Position numbers and translations under genes: made by a program
Shown here: piece after piece, positions 35,469-44,183 of the stretch
Layout of the letters: every line of letters begins with the position of its first letter
How positions within the stretch are numbered: position 1 is the first letter of the stretch
The notes under the pieces: model-generated
What the model was told of the DNA's origin: nothing
What the model saw: only the letters and a program-made list of their open reading frames with translations
Database searches by the model: none
NCBI RefSeq assembly: GCF_003071065.1
Contig: NZ_QCXX01000003.1
Location: 512,687 to 576,686 of the forward strand
Source: Sphingobacterium athyrii
GTDB taxonomy: Bacteria > Bacteroidota > Bacteroidia > Sphingobacteriales > Sphingobacteriaceae
Length of the DNA: 64,000 bases
Reading direction: 5' to 3'

Positions 35469-37658
35469 ATGAAAAAGAGAGACACACAAGTTAAAATGGT
35501 TAAACAGCCAGAAAATGAGAAAATTAAATCATTAAATCAACATATATCCGATGCTAGTGGTGAACTAATGACAACAGATCAGGGAGTTAAAATCAATGAT
35601 GATCAGAACTCACTACGTGGCGGTGACCGGGGCGCTACATTATTAGAGGATTTTATTCTGCGTGAAAAGATTACTCACTTCGACCACGAACGTATCCCCG
35701 AACGTGTAGTACATGCAAGGGGATCTGGCGCACATGGTGTATTTAAATTGTACAAACCATTAGGTGAGCTTACAAAAGCGGCCTTCCTGAATGATACAGA
35801 AACGGAAACGCCGGTGTTCGTACGCTTTTCAACTGTCGCTGGATCTAGAGGGTCTACGGATCTAGCGCGTGACGTACGTGGATTTGCTGTAAAGTTCTAT
35901 ACACAGGAAGGTAATTTCGATCTGGTCGGGAATAATATGCCCGTTTTTTTTATACAGGATGCAATGAAATTTCCAGATTTGGTACACGCAGTAAAACCTG
36001 AGCCTGATAATGAAATTCCGCAGGCGGCATCCGCACACGACACTTTTTGGGACTTTATTTCACTAATGCCTGAATCTACCCACATGATAATGTGGCTCAT
36101 GAGTGACCGCGCTATTCCGCGCAGTTACCGTATGATGGAAGGATTTGGAGTCCATACTTTCCGATTTATCAATAAAAAGGGGGAAGCACATTTTGTGAAG
36201 TTTCATTGGAAACCACTATTGGGCGTGCATTCCGTCGCATGGGATGAAGCGCAAAACATTTCTGGAAAAGATCCCGATTTTCATCGACGCGATCTTTGGG
36301 ATGCCATTGAATGTGGTGCATTTCCGGAATATGAATTGGGTGTGCAGATTATCCCTGAAGCTGACGAATTTAAGTTTGATTTTGATTTATTGGACTCAAC
36401 TAAAATTATTCCAGAGGAACTAGTTCCCGTTCAAAGAATCGGTAAAATGACGCTTAACCGAAATCCAGATAATTTTTTTGCTGAGACTGAACAAGCTGCT
36501 TTCCATATTGGGAATGTTGTTCCTGGTATTGACTTCACAAATGACCCCTTACTGCAAGGTCGTTTGTTTTCCTACACAGATACTCAATTGATTCGATTGG
36601 GTGGTCCTAATTTCCATGAGATTCCAATTAATCGTCCGATCAATTCTTCCTATAATAACCAACGTGATGGATTTATGCGACAACGAATCGATCGCGGTAA
36701 AACGAGCTACGGTCCGAATTCACTTGGAAACAATGATCCAGCACAGGTGAAAGAAGCTGAAGGCGGATTCACCAGCTACCAAGAACGCATTGATGCACGA
36801 AAAGTCCGCGCTAGAAGTGATAGCTTCCGCGATCACTTTAGCCAGGCTAGATTATTTTTTCACAGCCAGTCGGAACCCGAAAAAAACCATATTATCGATG
36901 CTTTTAGCTTTGAACTTGGTAAGGTTAAGGCGGTAGCAATAAGACAACGGATGGTCGGCATCTTATCCTTAGTGGATAAAGGGCTCGCGGCTGAAGTTGC
37001 TTTTGCTTTGGGGATTGAAGTACCACAACAGCTCGAAAAGCCGATTAACCGCAGCATCCCTGCTGACGGTGATCCTTCAGATTATGAACCCATCCAAGTT
37101 GAAGGAAAGTTAAAAAAATCAGATGCGCTGAGTATGATGAATACGACTAAAGAGAGTATTTTAAGTCGAAAAGTAGCTGTGCTCGCTGCCGACGGTGTGA
37201 ATGCGGCCACCCTACAGGTAGTCCGTGATGCCATACTGGCTGCTGGCGGAATAGTCCATGTAATTGCGCCAAAACTGGGCGAAATAATTGCATCGGACAA
37301 TACCGCTATTCCTGTGGAAGAGAGTTTTTTGACAGGGGCCTCTGTACTTTATGATGCTGTGTATGTACCAGGTGGTAAAAATAGTGTGGCCACTCTGGAA
37401 GCGGAAGCAAATGCTGTTCATTTTTTGAATGAAGCTTTTAAGCACTGTAAAGCTATCGGAGCTGATACTGAGGCGAGTCAAGTGTTGGAAGCCACCTATT
37501 TCTTTGATAAATTACCTGAAGAGTTTTCAGAAGAAACTGTACTATCTGAAGGAGTTGTCATCGCGGAGAAACCGTCCGAACTAGCAGACAAATTTATCAA
37601 AGCGATTGCACAGCATAGATTCTGGGAACGCGAAAAACCTAGACAGGTGCCCGCTTAG
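35469..37658 (+). CDS. katE: Large-subunit (HPII-type, clade 2) catalase
   Basis: The 729 residues fit the large catalases: active-site H82 in [21 protein letters not shown]155 in [13 protein letters not shown], and heme-ligand Tyr (about 369) in [16 protein letters not shown]-terminal flavodoxin/DJ-1-like domain runs from about 565 ([20 protein letters not shown]) and is present only in this clade. The enzyme breaks hydrogen peroxide into water and oxygen and is often made in stationary phase or stress. It is probably co-transcribed with the DUF892 gene and is followed by a bidirectional terminator. An ankyrin protein gene, a frequent neighbour of catalases, converges on it. Confidence 0.96.
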   Translation: MKKRDTQVKMVKQPENEKIKSLNQHISDASGELMTTDQGVKINDDQNSLRGGDRGATLLEDFILREKITHFDHERIPERVVHARGSGAHGVFKLYKPLGELTKAAFLNDTETETPVFVRFSTVAGSRGSTDLARDVRGFAVKFYTQEGNFDLVGNNMPVFFIQDAMKFPDLVHAVKPEPDNEIPQAASAHDTFWDFISLMPESTHMIMWLMSDRAIPRSYRMMEGFGVHTFRFINKKGEAHFVKFHWKPLLGVHSVAWDEAQNISGKDPDFHRRDLWDAIECGAFPEYELGVQIIPEADEFKFDFDLLDSTKIIPEELVPVQRIGKMTLNRNPDNFFAETEQAAFHIGNVVPGIDFTNDPLLQGRLFSYTDTQLIRLGGPNFHEIPINRPINSSYNNQRDGFMRQRIDRGKTSYGPNSLGNNDPAQVKEAEGGFTSYQERIDARKVRARSDSFRDHFSQARLFFHSQSEPEKNHIIDAFSFELGKVKAVAIRQRMVGILSLVDKGLAAEVAFALGIEVPQQLEKPINRSIPADGDPSDYEPIQVEGKLKKSDALSMMNTTKESILSRKVAVLAADGVNAATLQVVRDAILAAGGIVHVIAPKLGEIIASDNTAIPVEESFLTGASVLYDAVYVPGGKNSVATLEAEANAVHFLNEAFKHCKAIGADTEASQVLEATYFFDKLPEEFSEETVLSEGVVIAEKPSELADKFIKAIAQHRFWEREKPRQVPA

Positions 37659-37681
37659 AATTACTGAAATCTCAAAAAATT

Positions 37682-37715
37682 AAAGGAAAGCCTGGCAATA
37701 GCCGGGCTTTCCTTT
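37682..37715. terminator. Bidirectional terminator between catalase and ankyrin genes
   Basis: AAAGGAAAGCC (37682-37692) pairs with GGCTTTCCTTT (37705-37715), with an extra TGGC/GCC(G) pairing inside. The symmetrical A and T runs allow it to serve both converging genes; it overlaps the ankyrin gene stop codon. Confidence 0.88.
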
Positions 37716-38202
37716 AGTTCATATATTGTTCGCTTTGAAGCAGTGATATTGCTGCTTCGTTGCCCTGTTGTGCTGCTAAGTCCACAACGGAGAGTCCACG
37801 ACTATCGACCAATGTTCTATTTGCACCGCTTTCGAGTAAAAGTTTTAAAACGTCATTTCTACCAAACATCGCTGCAAACATTAGGGCGGTACCACCATTT
37901 CCATGTTGCAGATTCAAGTCAGCACCATGGAGAATTAATAATTCGGCAATATCCTTGTACCCTTTGAAGGCGACACCCATTAATGCCGTATTACCGCCGC
38001 TGTCCTGTGCATTAACATCAGCGCCAGCTTGAAGCAAAAGCTTTGCTGCTGCAAGCTGATTGTTGTAACAGGCAATATTCAAAGGTGTATACCCCTTCAC
38101 GTCACGTGAATTCAAATCTACGTTTTGTCGGATGAGCTCCTGTAACACTTCAAGGTTGCCCAACCGGGCAGCGTGAATCATGACTTCTGTCGTTTGTATC
38201 AT
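37714..38202 (-). CDS. Ankyrin-repeat protein
   Basis: The 162 residues consist of about four ankyrin repeats: SRDVKGYTPLNIACYNNQLA, AQDSGGNTALMGVAFKGYKD, LQHGNGGTALMFAAMFGRND, and VDSRGLSVVDLAAQQGN. No signal peptide or membrane segment is present, so it is cytoplasmic. Bacterial ankyrin proteins beside catalase genes (AnkB with KatB in Pseudomonas) support full catalase activity; a similar role is likely from position. It is convergent with katE rather than in the same operon. Confidence 0.93.
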   Translation of the reverse strand: MIQTTEVMIHAARLGNLEVLQELIRQNVDLNSRDVKGYTPLNIACYNNQLAAAKLLLQAGADVNAQDSGGNTALMGVAFKGYKDIAELLILHGADLNLQHGNGGTALMFAAMFGRNDVLKLLLESGANRTLVDSRGLSVVDLAAQQGNEAAISLLQSEQYMN

Positions 38203-38315
38203 AAATAATTTTTTTAAGAGATTAGGTTACAAAGTCTTACTCGTGGATCATCTAAATATGGTCGATTACTCCAGACCGATGGCATTAGGTGGCAGGGTTT
38301 GCAATTTTAAAATAG

Positions 38316-38340
38316 AATGCCCGAGGATTCGGGCATTTCT
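38316..38340 (-). terminator. Terminator after the second DUF892 gene
   Basis: AATGCCCGA (38316-38324) pairs with TCGGGCATT (38329-38337) around GGAT. It lies 8 bases beyond the minus-strand DUF892 stop codon. The minus-strand exit is only moderately T-rich. Confidence 0.7.
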
Positions 38341-38344
38341 AATA

Positions 38345-38863
38345 CTATGATGCAGATTCATTTACACCTGACATCGCAATTTCTGTCAGAAGACTATCAG
38401 TCTGTTTTTCCTCGTCTAAAGTTTGCTGAAGTAATTGCTCGGCCTCACTATGTTCCATAAGTTTTGCATAGGTCACCAAACAACCATAACTGGCAATTTC
38501 ATAATGCTCTACCTTTTGTGCGGCCGAAATAAGTGCAGCATCCAACGCTGGGTCACCTTCAAAGCTCTCAACGATTTCGTCAGCTTCTTCAAGAAGACCT
38601 TCCATAGCTTTGCATTTTTTACCACGTGCGCTCATTTCCATCGATGTAAATACTCCTTTCAGGCGCTCAATGTGACCTTCAGTTTGGCTATAATGTTGCT
38701 CAAATGCTTGTTTTAACTCGTAGCTTTCAGCTGCCTTACTCAGCTTTTTCAAGCCTTTCAAAAGTTGTTTCTCTGCCCCGAGCATATCCTTTAACTCGTC
38801 TATAAATAATTCATGTAAATGCGCATTTGGCATCTGTTGATTGTTTTGCTTTGATGTTGCCAT
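38345..38863 (-). CDS. DUF892 (YciE/YciF-like) ferritin-like protein, copy 2
   Basis: The 172 residues are paralogous to the protein at 34903-35451: LHELFIDELKDMLGAEKQLL, HYSQTEGHIERLKGVF, KKCKAMEGLLEEADEIVESF, SAAQKVEHYEIASYGCLVTY. The same Glu and His positions of the ferritin-like bundle are kept. It is monocistronic with its own terminator. Having two copies around the catalase and ankyrin genes suggests separate control or hetero-oligomers; this is not shown by sequence. Stress protection is inferred from the family. Confidence 0.92.
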   Translation of the reverse strand: MATSKQNNQQMPNAHLHELFIDELKDMLGAEKQLLKGLKKLSKAAESYELKQAFEQHYSQTEGHIERLKGVFTSMEMSARGKKCKAMEGLLEEADEIVESFEGDPALDAALISAAQKVEHYEIASYGCLVTYAKLMEHSEAEQLLQQTLDEEKQTDSLLTEIAMSGVNESAS

Positions 38864-38935
38864 AATTTTGATTTTTTTATAAGAAGAACAGCAGTGGAAA
38901 TGTGATGGTTTGAATGTTTTTTAAAAGTTTTGCGA

Positions 38936-39664
38936 TTATTTCAATATCTTCATTAATGTCTGCCCATTATGCGGCGCGTAGCCGTTTTGATCATTATCAA
39001 AATAGAAATAAATATCCTTTCCTTCGTCTTGCCAATAAGTACATTTTTCTACCCAACTGATCAAATTATTTTTTGTATAGCTGCCTTGATATTTATTTCC
39101 TGGACCATGCAAACGTATGTAAACAAAGTCTGCCGTGGTAATAACTGGATTCTGGTACCCGGCGAGATCATAAATGCAATAAGCACAATTATAATGTTCA
39201 AGTAGCTTATAAACTTCCGGAATGTTCCAACTAGAATCGCGAAACTCAAACACAAATCTATGGTCGGTAGGTAACATCTCAAGAAAGTTATAAAGCCTTT
39301 CGGTATTAACATGCCATCTTGGCGGCAATTGAAATAGGATAGGACCCAGCTTTTCTTTCAAATGGGCTGCCCGTTGCATAAATTGATCAATCGTATCGTG
39401 ATCAACATGCAATTTCTTTACATGTGTGATGAAACGGCTGGCTTTTACAGCAAATATAAAATCCTCTGGCACTTGTTGATACCAATTGATAAACATATCG
39501 TCAGTGGGGAGCCTGTAAAAGGAATTATTGATTTCAACCGTCGGAAAAATGTCGGAAAAATACCTCAATTGATTATCATTTTTCAACTTTGCTGGATAGA
39601 ATGTTTGTTTCCAATGCTTATAATGCCAACCAGATGTCCCTATATATATCTTTGCATTCTTCAT
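38936..39664 (-). CDS. DUF72 domain protein (YecE-like)
   Basis: The 242 residues begin with IYIGTSGWHYKHWKQTFYPA and continue with FPTVEINNSFYRLPT, FIFAVKASRFITHVKKL, GPILFQLPPRW, FVFEFRDSSW and YIRLHGPGNKYQGSYT. These are the signature segments of DUF72, a TIM-barrel family found in all domains of life whose biochemical function is unknown to me. The length fits. The gene stands alone between the DUF892 gene and tRNA-His. Its close context of stress genes matches how DUF72 genes often occur, but gives no reaction. Confidence 0.92.
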   Translation of the reverse strand: MKNAKIYIGTSGWHYKHWKQTFYPAKLKNDNQLRYFSDIFPTVEINNSFYRLPTDDMFINWYQQVPEDFIFAVKASRFITHVKKLHVDHDTIDQFMQRAAHLKEKLGPILFQLPPRWHVNTERLYNFLEMLPTDHRFVFEFRDSSWNIPEVYKLLEHYNCAYCIYDLAGYQNPVITTADFVYIRLHGPGNKYQGSYTKNNLISWVEKCTYWQDEGKDIYFYFDNDQNGYAPHNGQTLMKILK

Positions 39665-39774
39665 ATTATTTTGGATAAAACCTACACCAAAAGAACAGCG
39701 ACATGGACCGAATGGTTGACAAAATTTAGGGGATGCTACAGGCGCTTATAAAAACAACGAATAGCCTAAAACGT

Positions 39775-39808
39775 AAAAAAGGCAAACCATTCTACTGATC
39801 TGCCTTTT
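39775..39808 (-). terminator. Terminator of the tRNA-His transcript
   Basis: AAAAGGCA (ending 39784) pairs with TGCCTTTT (39801-39808) around 16 bases. On the minus strand the stem ends in TTTTTT, directly after the tRNA 3' end. Confidence 0.8.
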
Positions 39809-39809
39809 G

Positions 39810-39884
39810 GGTAAGTAATCGGGCTCGAACCGACGACCCCTAGAACCACAATCTAGTGCTCTAACCAACTGAGCTATACCTACC
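39810..39884 (-). tRNA. tRNA-His (anticodon GTG)
   Basis: The minus strand folds as a complete tRNA. The acceptor stem is GTAGGTA with TACTTAC (one G-T pair), the D-arm is GCTC/GAGC, the anticodon arm is CTAGA-TTGTGGT-TCTAG giving anticodon GTG, and the T-arm is GTCGG-TTCGAGC-CCGAT. The extra 5' G (39884) opposite C73 (39810) is the specific mark of tRNA-His. CCA is not encoded. A good promoter and terminator flank it. Confidence 0.97.
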
Positions 39885-39899
39885 GTGATTTTGATGTCA

Positions 39900-39931
39900 C
39901 AAAAGTAGTACTATAGGCCATATCTTCCAAA
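39900..39931 (-). promoter_or_regulatory. Bacteroidota-type promoter of tRNA-His
   Basis: On the minus strand, TTTG (39928-39931) is followed after 20 bases by TACTTTTG (39900-39907), matching the -33 TTTG and -7 TAnnTTTG elements of Bacteroidota. The tRNA 5' end is 16 bases downstream. Confidence 0.7.
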
Positions 39932-40084
39932 TGTTTTTTAAACTTTTTGATTAACCGATTGTCTATCAAATGGTATATTTTTGCCGAGCGATATTAGAAA
40001 GTAGTATAAGATAGTGTTCGTACAACATTTTCGGTCCAAATATCTATAATTGCAGCTTGGTCTATTATTTGTATTATAATATTT

Positions 40085-40645
40085 ATGGGAAAATTTTTAA
40101 AATTTTTATTGATCGTGGCCGTTTTGGCAGTAGGGGCTTGGTTTGTCTATCAAAAATACAACAGCGGGCCTAAAGTAGAAAGCAAGCACCAGCTGCTGGT
40201 CGATCGCATTGAAGCGATGGGTAAATTGGAGCTTGTTAAATATCGTTACAGTGATGTTGTTGAACATAAAAACATCAATACTTTTTTGCCTACAGCAAGC
40301 GTATTACTCATTGTCAAGGCAGATGCTGTAGGTTGTGTAAACTTGACTAAACTGACGCCTGAGGATATTAAGGTAATAGGAGATTCTGTTTCCATCAAAT
40401 TGCCGGCGCCAGAAATATGTTATATTAAGATTGACCATGAGGCATCAAAGGTTTATGATACCAAAATGGCATTTCTTAGAGAGGCTGAACTGGTTGATGA
40501 AGCCTATAAAACTGCTGAAAAAGCGGTAGCAGACGATGTGAAAAAATCGGATATTCTGCAACAGACCAAAGCAAATGCGACCACGGTCTTTAAACCTTTA
40601 TTACAAGGATTGGGATTTTCAAAAATCAACCTGACATTTGAATAA
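40085..40645 (+). CDS. DUF4230 family membrane-anchored protein
   Basis: The 186 residues have one N-terminal membrane helix (FLKFLLIVAVLAVGAWFVY) and a periplasmic part matching DUF4230. Matching segments are DRIEAMGKLELVKYRYSDVV, ASVLLIVKADAVGCVNLTKL, and a long C-terminal helix with DVKKSDILQQTKANATTVFK. The family is common in Bacteroidota and Firmicutes; I know no function. A TATTTTTG at 39976-39983 fits a -7 element 100 bases upstream, without a good -33. A hairpin terminator follows. Confidence 0.85.
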   Translation: MGKFLKFLLIVAVLAVGAWFVYQKYNSGPKVESKHQLLVDRIEAMGKLELVKYRYSDVVEHKNINTFLPTASVLLIVKADAVGCVNLTKLTPEDIKVIGDSVSIKLPAPEICYIKIDHEASKVYDTKMAFLREAELVDEAYKTAEKAVADDVKKSDILQQTKANATTVFKPLLQGLGFSKINLTFE

Positions 40646-40672
40646 ATTCATTGGTAGGTGGGCACAATAAAA

Positions 40673-40698
40673 AAGCTAGACACTCAGGTGTCTAGCTT
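40673..40698 (+). terminator. Terminator after the DUF4230 gene
   Basis: AAGCTAGACAC (40673-40683) pairs perfectly with GTGTCTAGCTT (40688-40698) around TCAG. A second small G+C-rich hairpin (TCTCCC-GAC-GGGAGA, 40724-40738) follows and may serve the converging lipoprotein gene. Confidence 0.75.
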
Positions 40699-40791
40699 CC
40701 TACAATAAATCTATCTCCGGCCGTCTCCCGACGGGAGAGCACATAATTATGCTATTATCACAGGATGAACAACAATCAAAACCATATCGTT

Positions 40792-41007
40792 TTATTTTTT
40801 TGAAGATGTGTCTGGTTGAGGTGTAGGAGGAATATCACCTCGCGATTCACTTGAATTTGTATCTCTATATTGGATTGTTGTCGTGTCATTTGGTACCGAA
40901 TCCCGCATTAATTCATTTGATTTTTGCTCATTGGTTTTACCATTACATCCATACATTGCCATTAAAATGGATGTTATCACCATAAGGGTTTTCACTGTCT
41001 TCTTCAT
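40792..41007 (-). CDS. Small lipoprotein, Ser/Thr/Asp/Pro-rich
   Basis: The 71 residues have a lipoprotein signal (LMVITSILMAMYGC, Cys21) and then a short unstructured, polar tail (NGKTNEQKSNELMRDSVPND, ending PPTPQPDTSSKK). No domain is visible. Two similar small lipoproteins are at 54753-54998 and 55115-55321, with the same length class and composition. All three are probably envelope proteins of one stress-linked type; their function is not known to me. Confidence 0.7.
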   Translation of the reverse strand: MKKTVKTLMVITSILMAMYGCNGKTNEQKSNELMRDSVPNDTTTIQYRDTNSSESRGDIPPTPQPDTSSKK

Positions 41008-41167
41008 AAGCTAATCTTTTGTTTAAATTTTCTAACAGGGTTTAAATCCTGTCATTGTCTTTAATAGAACAGTTTCGACTTAAGAGTCGTTTAACTTTTT
41101 AATTTTAGTTTTTTTAATTACCTATTTAACAATAGACCATCTTGACGCCCACTGTTAACGATATTGT

Positions 41168-41198
41168 TTTGTAAAAAACTTTTTACAGTTTACTTATG
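41168..41198 (+). promoter_or_regulatory. Promoter of the NarL-type regulator at 41241, with a palindrome in the spacer
   Basis: TTTG (41168-41171), a 19-base spacer and TACTTATG (41191-41198) match the Bacteroidota promoter with one mismatch in the -7 element. The spacer holds GTAAAAA-AC-TTTTTAC (41171-41186), an inverted repeat that could bind a regulator, perhaps the gene's own product. Confidence 0.6.
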
Positions 41199-41240
41199 TT
41201 CCTATTAGTATAGACAATAAGTTCATGTAAATTAGAAATT

Positions 41241-41897
41241 ATGATACAGTTAATGCTTGTGGACGACCATCATTTAGTGAGAAATGGTTTTCGATTAATT
41301 TTGGAATCTCAAAAAGATATGGCTGTATTGGCTGATGTCGAGAGTGCAGAGGGGGCTTTGGATATGTTGGCACAAAATATTCTACCGGATATCATTTTAA
41401 CGGACGTTAAAATGGAAGAAATGAATGGCATTACATTCATAGGACGTCTCAAGGAAAAATATTCGCAAATCAAAGTGCTTGCCCTTTCGATGATGAATGA
41501 TATACAGACTGTTTTTGAAGTGTTACGTGCTGGTGGAGACGGTTATCTCGTCAAAGACAGTTCCGCTGATGAGGTAGTCTTTGGAATCCGCCAGATTGCG
41601 AACGGAGAAAAATATCTCAGTGTTTCATTAGGTCTTTCCTGTATAGAGAATTACAGACTATACATAGAAAATAATCCGGATAAACGTATTATAATGACTA
41701 AATATGATATCTCAGAACGGGAATTGGCCGTACTTGAATTGATTTCAGAAGGTTATACCAATGCCGAGATCGCTGATCGTATATTTTTAAGTAAACGTAC
41801 AGTGGAAGGGCATCGGCAGCGCTTGATCGAAAAAACGAGAACAAGAAATACAGCTGAATTGGTCAGATTCGGTTTTCATAATATGCTCTTACATTAA
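41241..41897 (+). CDS. NarL/LuxR-type response regulator, paralog A
   Basis: The 218 residues have a full receiver domain (D8, D9, phosphoacceptor D55 in IILTDVKM, conserved Lys in GYLVKD) and a LuxR-type helix-turn-helix (SERELAVLELISEGYTNAEI, FLSKRTVEGHRQRLIEKT). No histidine kinase gene is adjacent. It aligns without gaps to the 218-residue regulator at 59065-59721, so the two are paralogs. It probably activates stress or envelope genes, including the small-protein gene 14 bases downstream, which would be in the same transcript. Confidence 0.92.
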   Translation: MIQLMLVDDHHLVRNGFRLILESQKDMAVLADVESAEGALDMLAQNILPDIILTDVKMEEMNGITFIGRLKEKYSQIKVLALSMMNDIQTVFEVLRAGGDGYLVKDSSADEVVFGIRQIANGEKYLSVSLGLSCIENYRLYIENNPDKRIIMTKYDISERELAVLELISEGYTNAEIADRIFLSKRTVEGHRQRLIEKTRTRNTAELVRFGFHNMLLH

Positions 41898-41911
41898 TAA
41901 ATTAAATAATT

Positions 41912-42115
41912 ATGGCGACAAAAAATGAAAATAGATTGGTCGGAAAAGAAATGGAGAAAAAGAAAAAAGTTAAACTTGGCACTGATGGTGAAGTGCTAAA
42001 AGATGTAGGTCATAAGGATAGGGGTGATGCTGAAGCAGGTGTGGATCCACAGGTTGACCAACTCAATGATATGCCAAATGATCCCACAGACCGGCCCAAA
42101 GAGAAAAGGAAATAA
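41912..42115 (+). CDS. Small hydrophilic protein downstream of the NarL-type regulator
   Basis: The 67 residues are highly charged and without any hydrophobic segment (GKEMEKKKKVKLGTDGEVLK, DPQVDQLNDMPNDPTDRPKE). The composition is that of a disordered protein, as seen in small desiccation- or stress-linked proteins. I recognise no family. It begins 14 bases after the response regulator stop and ends in a strong terminator, so the two form a two-gene unit. Confidence 0.65.
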   Translation: MATKNENRLVGKEMEKKKKVKLGTDGEVLKDVGHKDRGDAEAGVDPQVDQLNDMPNDPTDRPKEKRK

Positions 42116-42149
42116 AGAAAGTCGCTTTAGTAGGCGACTTTCTTTATTT
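42110..42149. terminator. Bidirectional terminator, 16-bp stem
   Basis: A perfect 16-bp stem (42110-42125 with 42134-42149) around an 8-base loop has A and T runs at both ends. It overlaps the stop codon of the plus-strand small protein and serves the converging gene ending at 42155. Confidence 0.92.
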
Positions 42150-42154
42150 CCTTT

Positions 42155-42403
42155 CTAGTTTTTCCCTTGCTTTTCAATAGCCTTGATCAGCTCATCCTTG
42201 GTCATATCATGTCGGCCAGTGATTTCGAGTTTTTTGGCCATTTGCAAGAGTTCATCTTTTGTTTTACTGGCGTTGCCATTTTCGGTGCTTCGTTGAGTCG
42301 ATGAACCCTTTGTGTTACTTTTATTCATACTTTTTGCTTTGTCGGTGTTACCATGTGACTGTCCTTTGGATGTGTTACTGGCAGTACGTTTTGCTGTGTT
42401 CAT
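42155..42403 (-). CDS. Small protein with C-terminal Rho-N/SAP-like domain
   Basis: The 82 residues start with about 45 Ser, Thr, Asn and Lys residues of low complexity (NTAKRTASNTSKGQSHGNTD). They end in a short helix-extended-helix domain (SKTKDELLQMAKKLEITGRH, then DMTKDELIKAIEKQGK) resembling the Rho N-terminal or SAP fold, which binds nucleic acid. Such small proteins could coat DNA or RNA under stress; this is inference from the fold. It is separated from the PfpI gene upstream by 107 bases. Confidence 0.75.
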   Translation of the reverse strand: MNTAKRTASNTSKGQSHGNTDKAKSMNKSNTKGSSTQRSTENGNASKTKDELLQMAKKLEITGRHDMTKDELIKAIEKQGKN

Positions 42404-42510
42404 AATATTTTGATTTATGTGTTACTTATTAGCTGAACAGCTTCGTGAGTCTAAACGTTGACCGATTTACTACGTGAAGATCGTGTACTTCTACGTTTTT
42501 TATAGGAGAT

Positions 42511-43050
42511 CTATGTCCTTGCAAATACATTAATAATTGCTTTATTGAATGCAGGTAAATCTTCAGGTGTGCGACTACTTATCAGTCCCTCGTCAATAAC
42601 AACCGCGGCATCTTCCCAAATGGCGCCCGCGTTGATTAAATCTATTTTTATCGCTTCTACCGAAGTCATTTTCTTACCTCTGACAAGATCTGCGTTGATT
42701 AAAAGCTGAGGACCATGACAGATGGCCGCAATTGGCTTATTACGCTCCCAAAAAGCGTTAATCAATGCTATGGCGGTTTTGTTGGTGCGAAGTTTATCGG
42801 GATTGATGACGCCACCAGGTAACAGAAGGGCGTCGTATTTATTTTCCTCGGCCTCCTGAAGCGTGACATCGACAACATACTCTTTAGACCATTCATCACC
42901 TTTTTTTGAGCGAACCTTAGTTTTCGAAGGTGATATAATATGCGTTTTGGCACCTGCATTTTCCAATGCTTCTTTCGGACTGCTCAATTCGATTTCTTCA
43001 AAACCATCGGCAACCAAGATGGCGATCTTTTTGTCTTTTAATTTTTCCAT
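42511..43050 (-). CDS. DJ-1/PfpI-family protein
   Basis: The 179 residues match the PfpI/YhbO group: KIAILVADGFEEIELSSPKE with the conserved Glu, the KYDALLLPGGVINPDKLR segment, and the nucleophile elbow AAICHGPQLL with its Cys. Members have been described as proteases, deglycases or stress chaperones, and the true activity is debated. E. coli YhbO protects against oxidative, heat and pH stress. The gene is divergent from the GT9 gene at 43179 across 128 bases. Confidence 0.92.
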   Translation of the reverse strand: MEKLKDKKIAILVADGFEEIELSSPKEALENAGAKTHIISPSKTKVRSKKGDEWSKEYVVDVTLQEAEENKYDALLLPGGVINPDKLRTNKTAIALINAFWERNKPIAAICHGPQLLINADLVRGKKMTSVEAIKIDLINAGAIWEDAAVVIDEGLISSRTPEDLPAFNKAIINVFART

Positions 43051-43178
43051 GTAAAGAAATGTTTTGTTCTTATATTGAACGGTTGTTCTTTATGGAAAGT
43101 TTGTATTAATCTCAAATTAAGCTGTAATTCCGCAAACTCTTTCTCCATTAACATTGTCCATTTATAAACCATAATATA

Positions 43179-44183
43179 ATGCATAAAATCGCTGTTTTCC
43201 GCGCGCTTCAATTGGGTGACCTGCTTTGTGCAATGCCGGCAATCACCGCATTAAAGTATAATTATCCTGAATCTACGCTATATTTTATTGGCCTTCCGCA
43301 TATGGAGGCGCTGCTGGAGCGCTTCGATTGCGTGGATGAATTTATACCCTTTCCCGGACATCCAGAGCTGCCGGAAATACCCTGTAATCCATTGGCTTTG
43401 GCGGATTTTATGAAAAAAATGCAAGCCGAAAAGTTTGATCTCCTCCTGCAGTTGCAAGGAAATGGTACAATCGTAAATGATTTCTTAAAGAATTTTGGAG
43501 CCAAGCGGTTGGTTGGCTTTCGGCCGAGTGGATCACCGGGTGACAGCGACTGGCTAGAATATCCCGATAAGCTGCATGAAGTAGATAGGCATCTGGCACT
43601 TATTGATTTCTTGGGGCTCCGGATAACAAATAGGGCCATGGAATATCCTTTATTTAGCTCGGATTGGGCTGACTTCGAAGTAATAAAAAATAGTCTTACT
43701 TATCCTTTTGTTATTGTCCATGTTGGAAGTCGGGATACAAAGAGGCAGTGGCCGCTTGAAAAGTTTGTATGCTTAGCCGAGTATCTTCATGACCGGGGGT
43801 ATCAAATTGTGCTTACAGGTGTCTTGGGAGAGAAGCTACGGATTGCCGAGTTTGAAAACCTGCTGACCTTTGGTGCGCTCAATCTATGTGCTCAGCTAGA
43901 TTTGGGTGTCCTGGGCTGTCTTGTCCGGCAAGCTTCCTTGGTCATCTGTAATTGCACGGGAATCTCCCATATCGCGGCTGCCTTAGAAACCAGAAGTATT
44001 GTGATTAGTATGGATGGCGAACCCGAAAGATGGGGACCCCAGAACAAGCGCCTACATAGAATCTTTGACGCAAAAAAATCCATTCAAATAACCGATATTT
44101 TTAGTGCAATTGATTCCCTTCTTGAATTTCAGTTTCCCGTCGGCCGAAACGCAGCAGCAAATCCGAAAATTTCTGAAGAATAG
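43179..44183 (+). CDS. Glycosyltransferase family 9 (heptosyltransferase-like), plus strand
   Basis: The 334 residues match GT9: IAVFRALQLGDLLCAMPAIT at the start, then FVIVHVGSRDTKRQWPLEKF and ASLVICNCTGISHIAAALET near the nucleotide-sugar pocket. GT9 enzymes use ADP-heptose to add heptose to a glycan or protein. Next to a complete ADP-heptose synthesis operon this is the natural donor. Its last 83 bases overlap, tail to tail, the 3' end of another GT9 gene on the opposite strand. It is the only gene of this group on the plus strand. Confidence 0.9.
   Translation: MHKIAVFRALQLGDLLCAMPAITALKYNYPESTLYFIGLPHMEALLERFDCVDEFIPFPGHPELPEIPCNPLALADFMKKMQAEKFDLLLQLQGNGTIVNDFLKNFGAKRLVGFRPSGSPGDSDWLEYPDKLHEVDRHLALIDFLGLRITNRAMEYPLFSSDWADFEVIKNSLTYPFVIVHVGSRDTKRQWPLEKFVCLAEYLHDRGYQIVLTGVLGEKLRIAEFENLLTFGALNLCAQLDLGVLGCLVRQASLVICNCTGISHIAAALETRSIVISMDGEPERWGPQNKRLHRIFDAKKSIQITDIFSAIDSLLEFQFPVGRNAAANPKISEE

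Noticed and set aside
39362..39751. 129-residue plus-strand frame
   Set aside because: Antisense to the DUF72 gene, rich in Cys and Ile without pattern.
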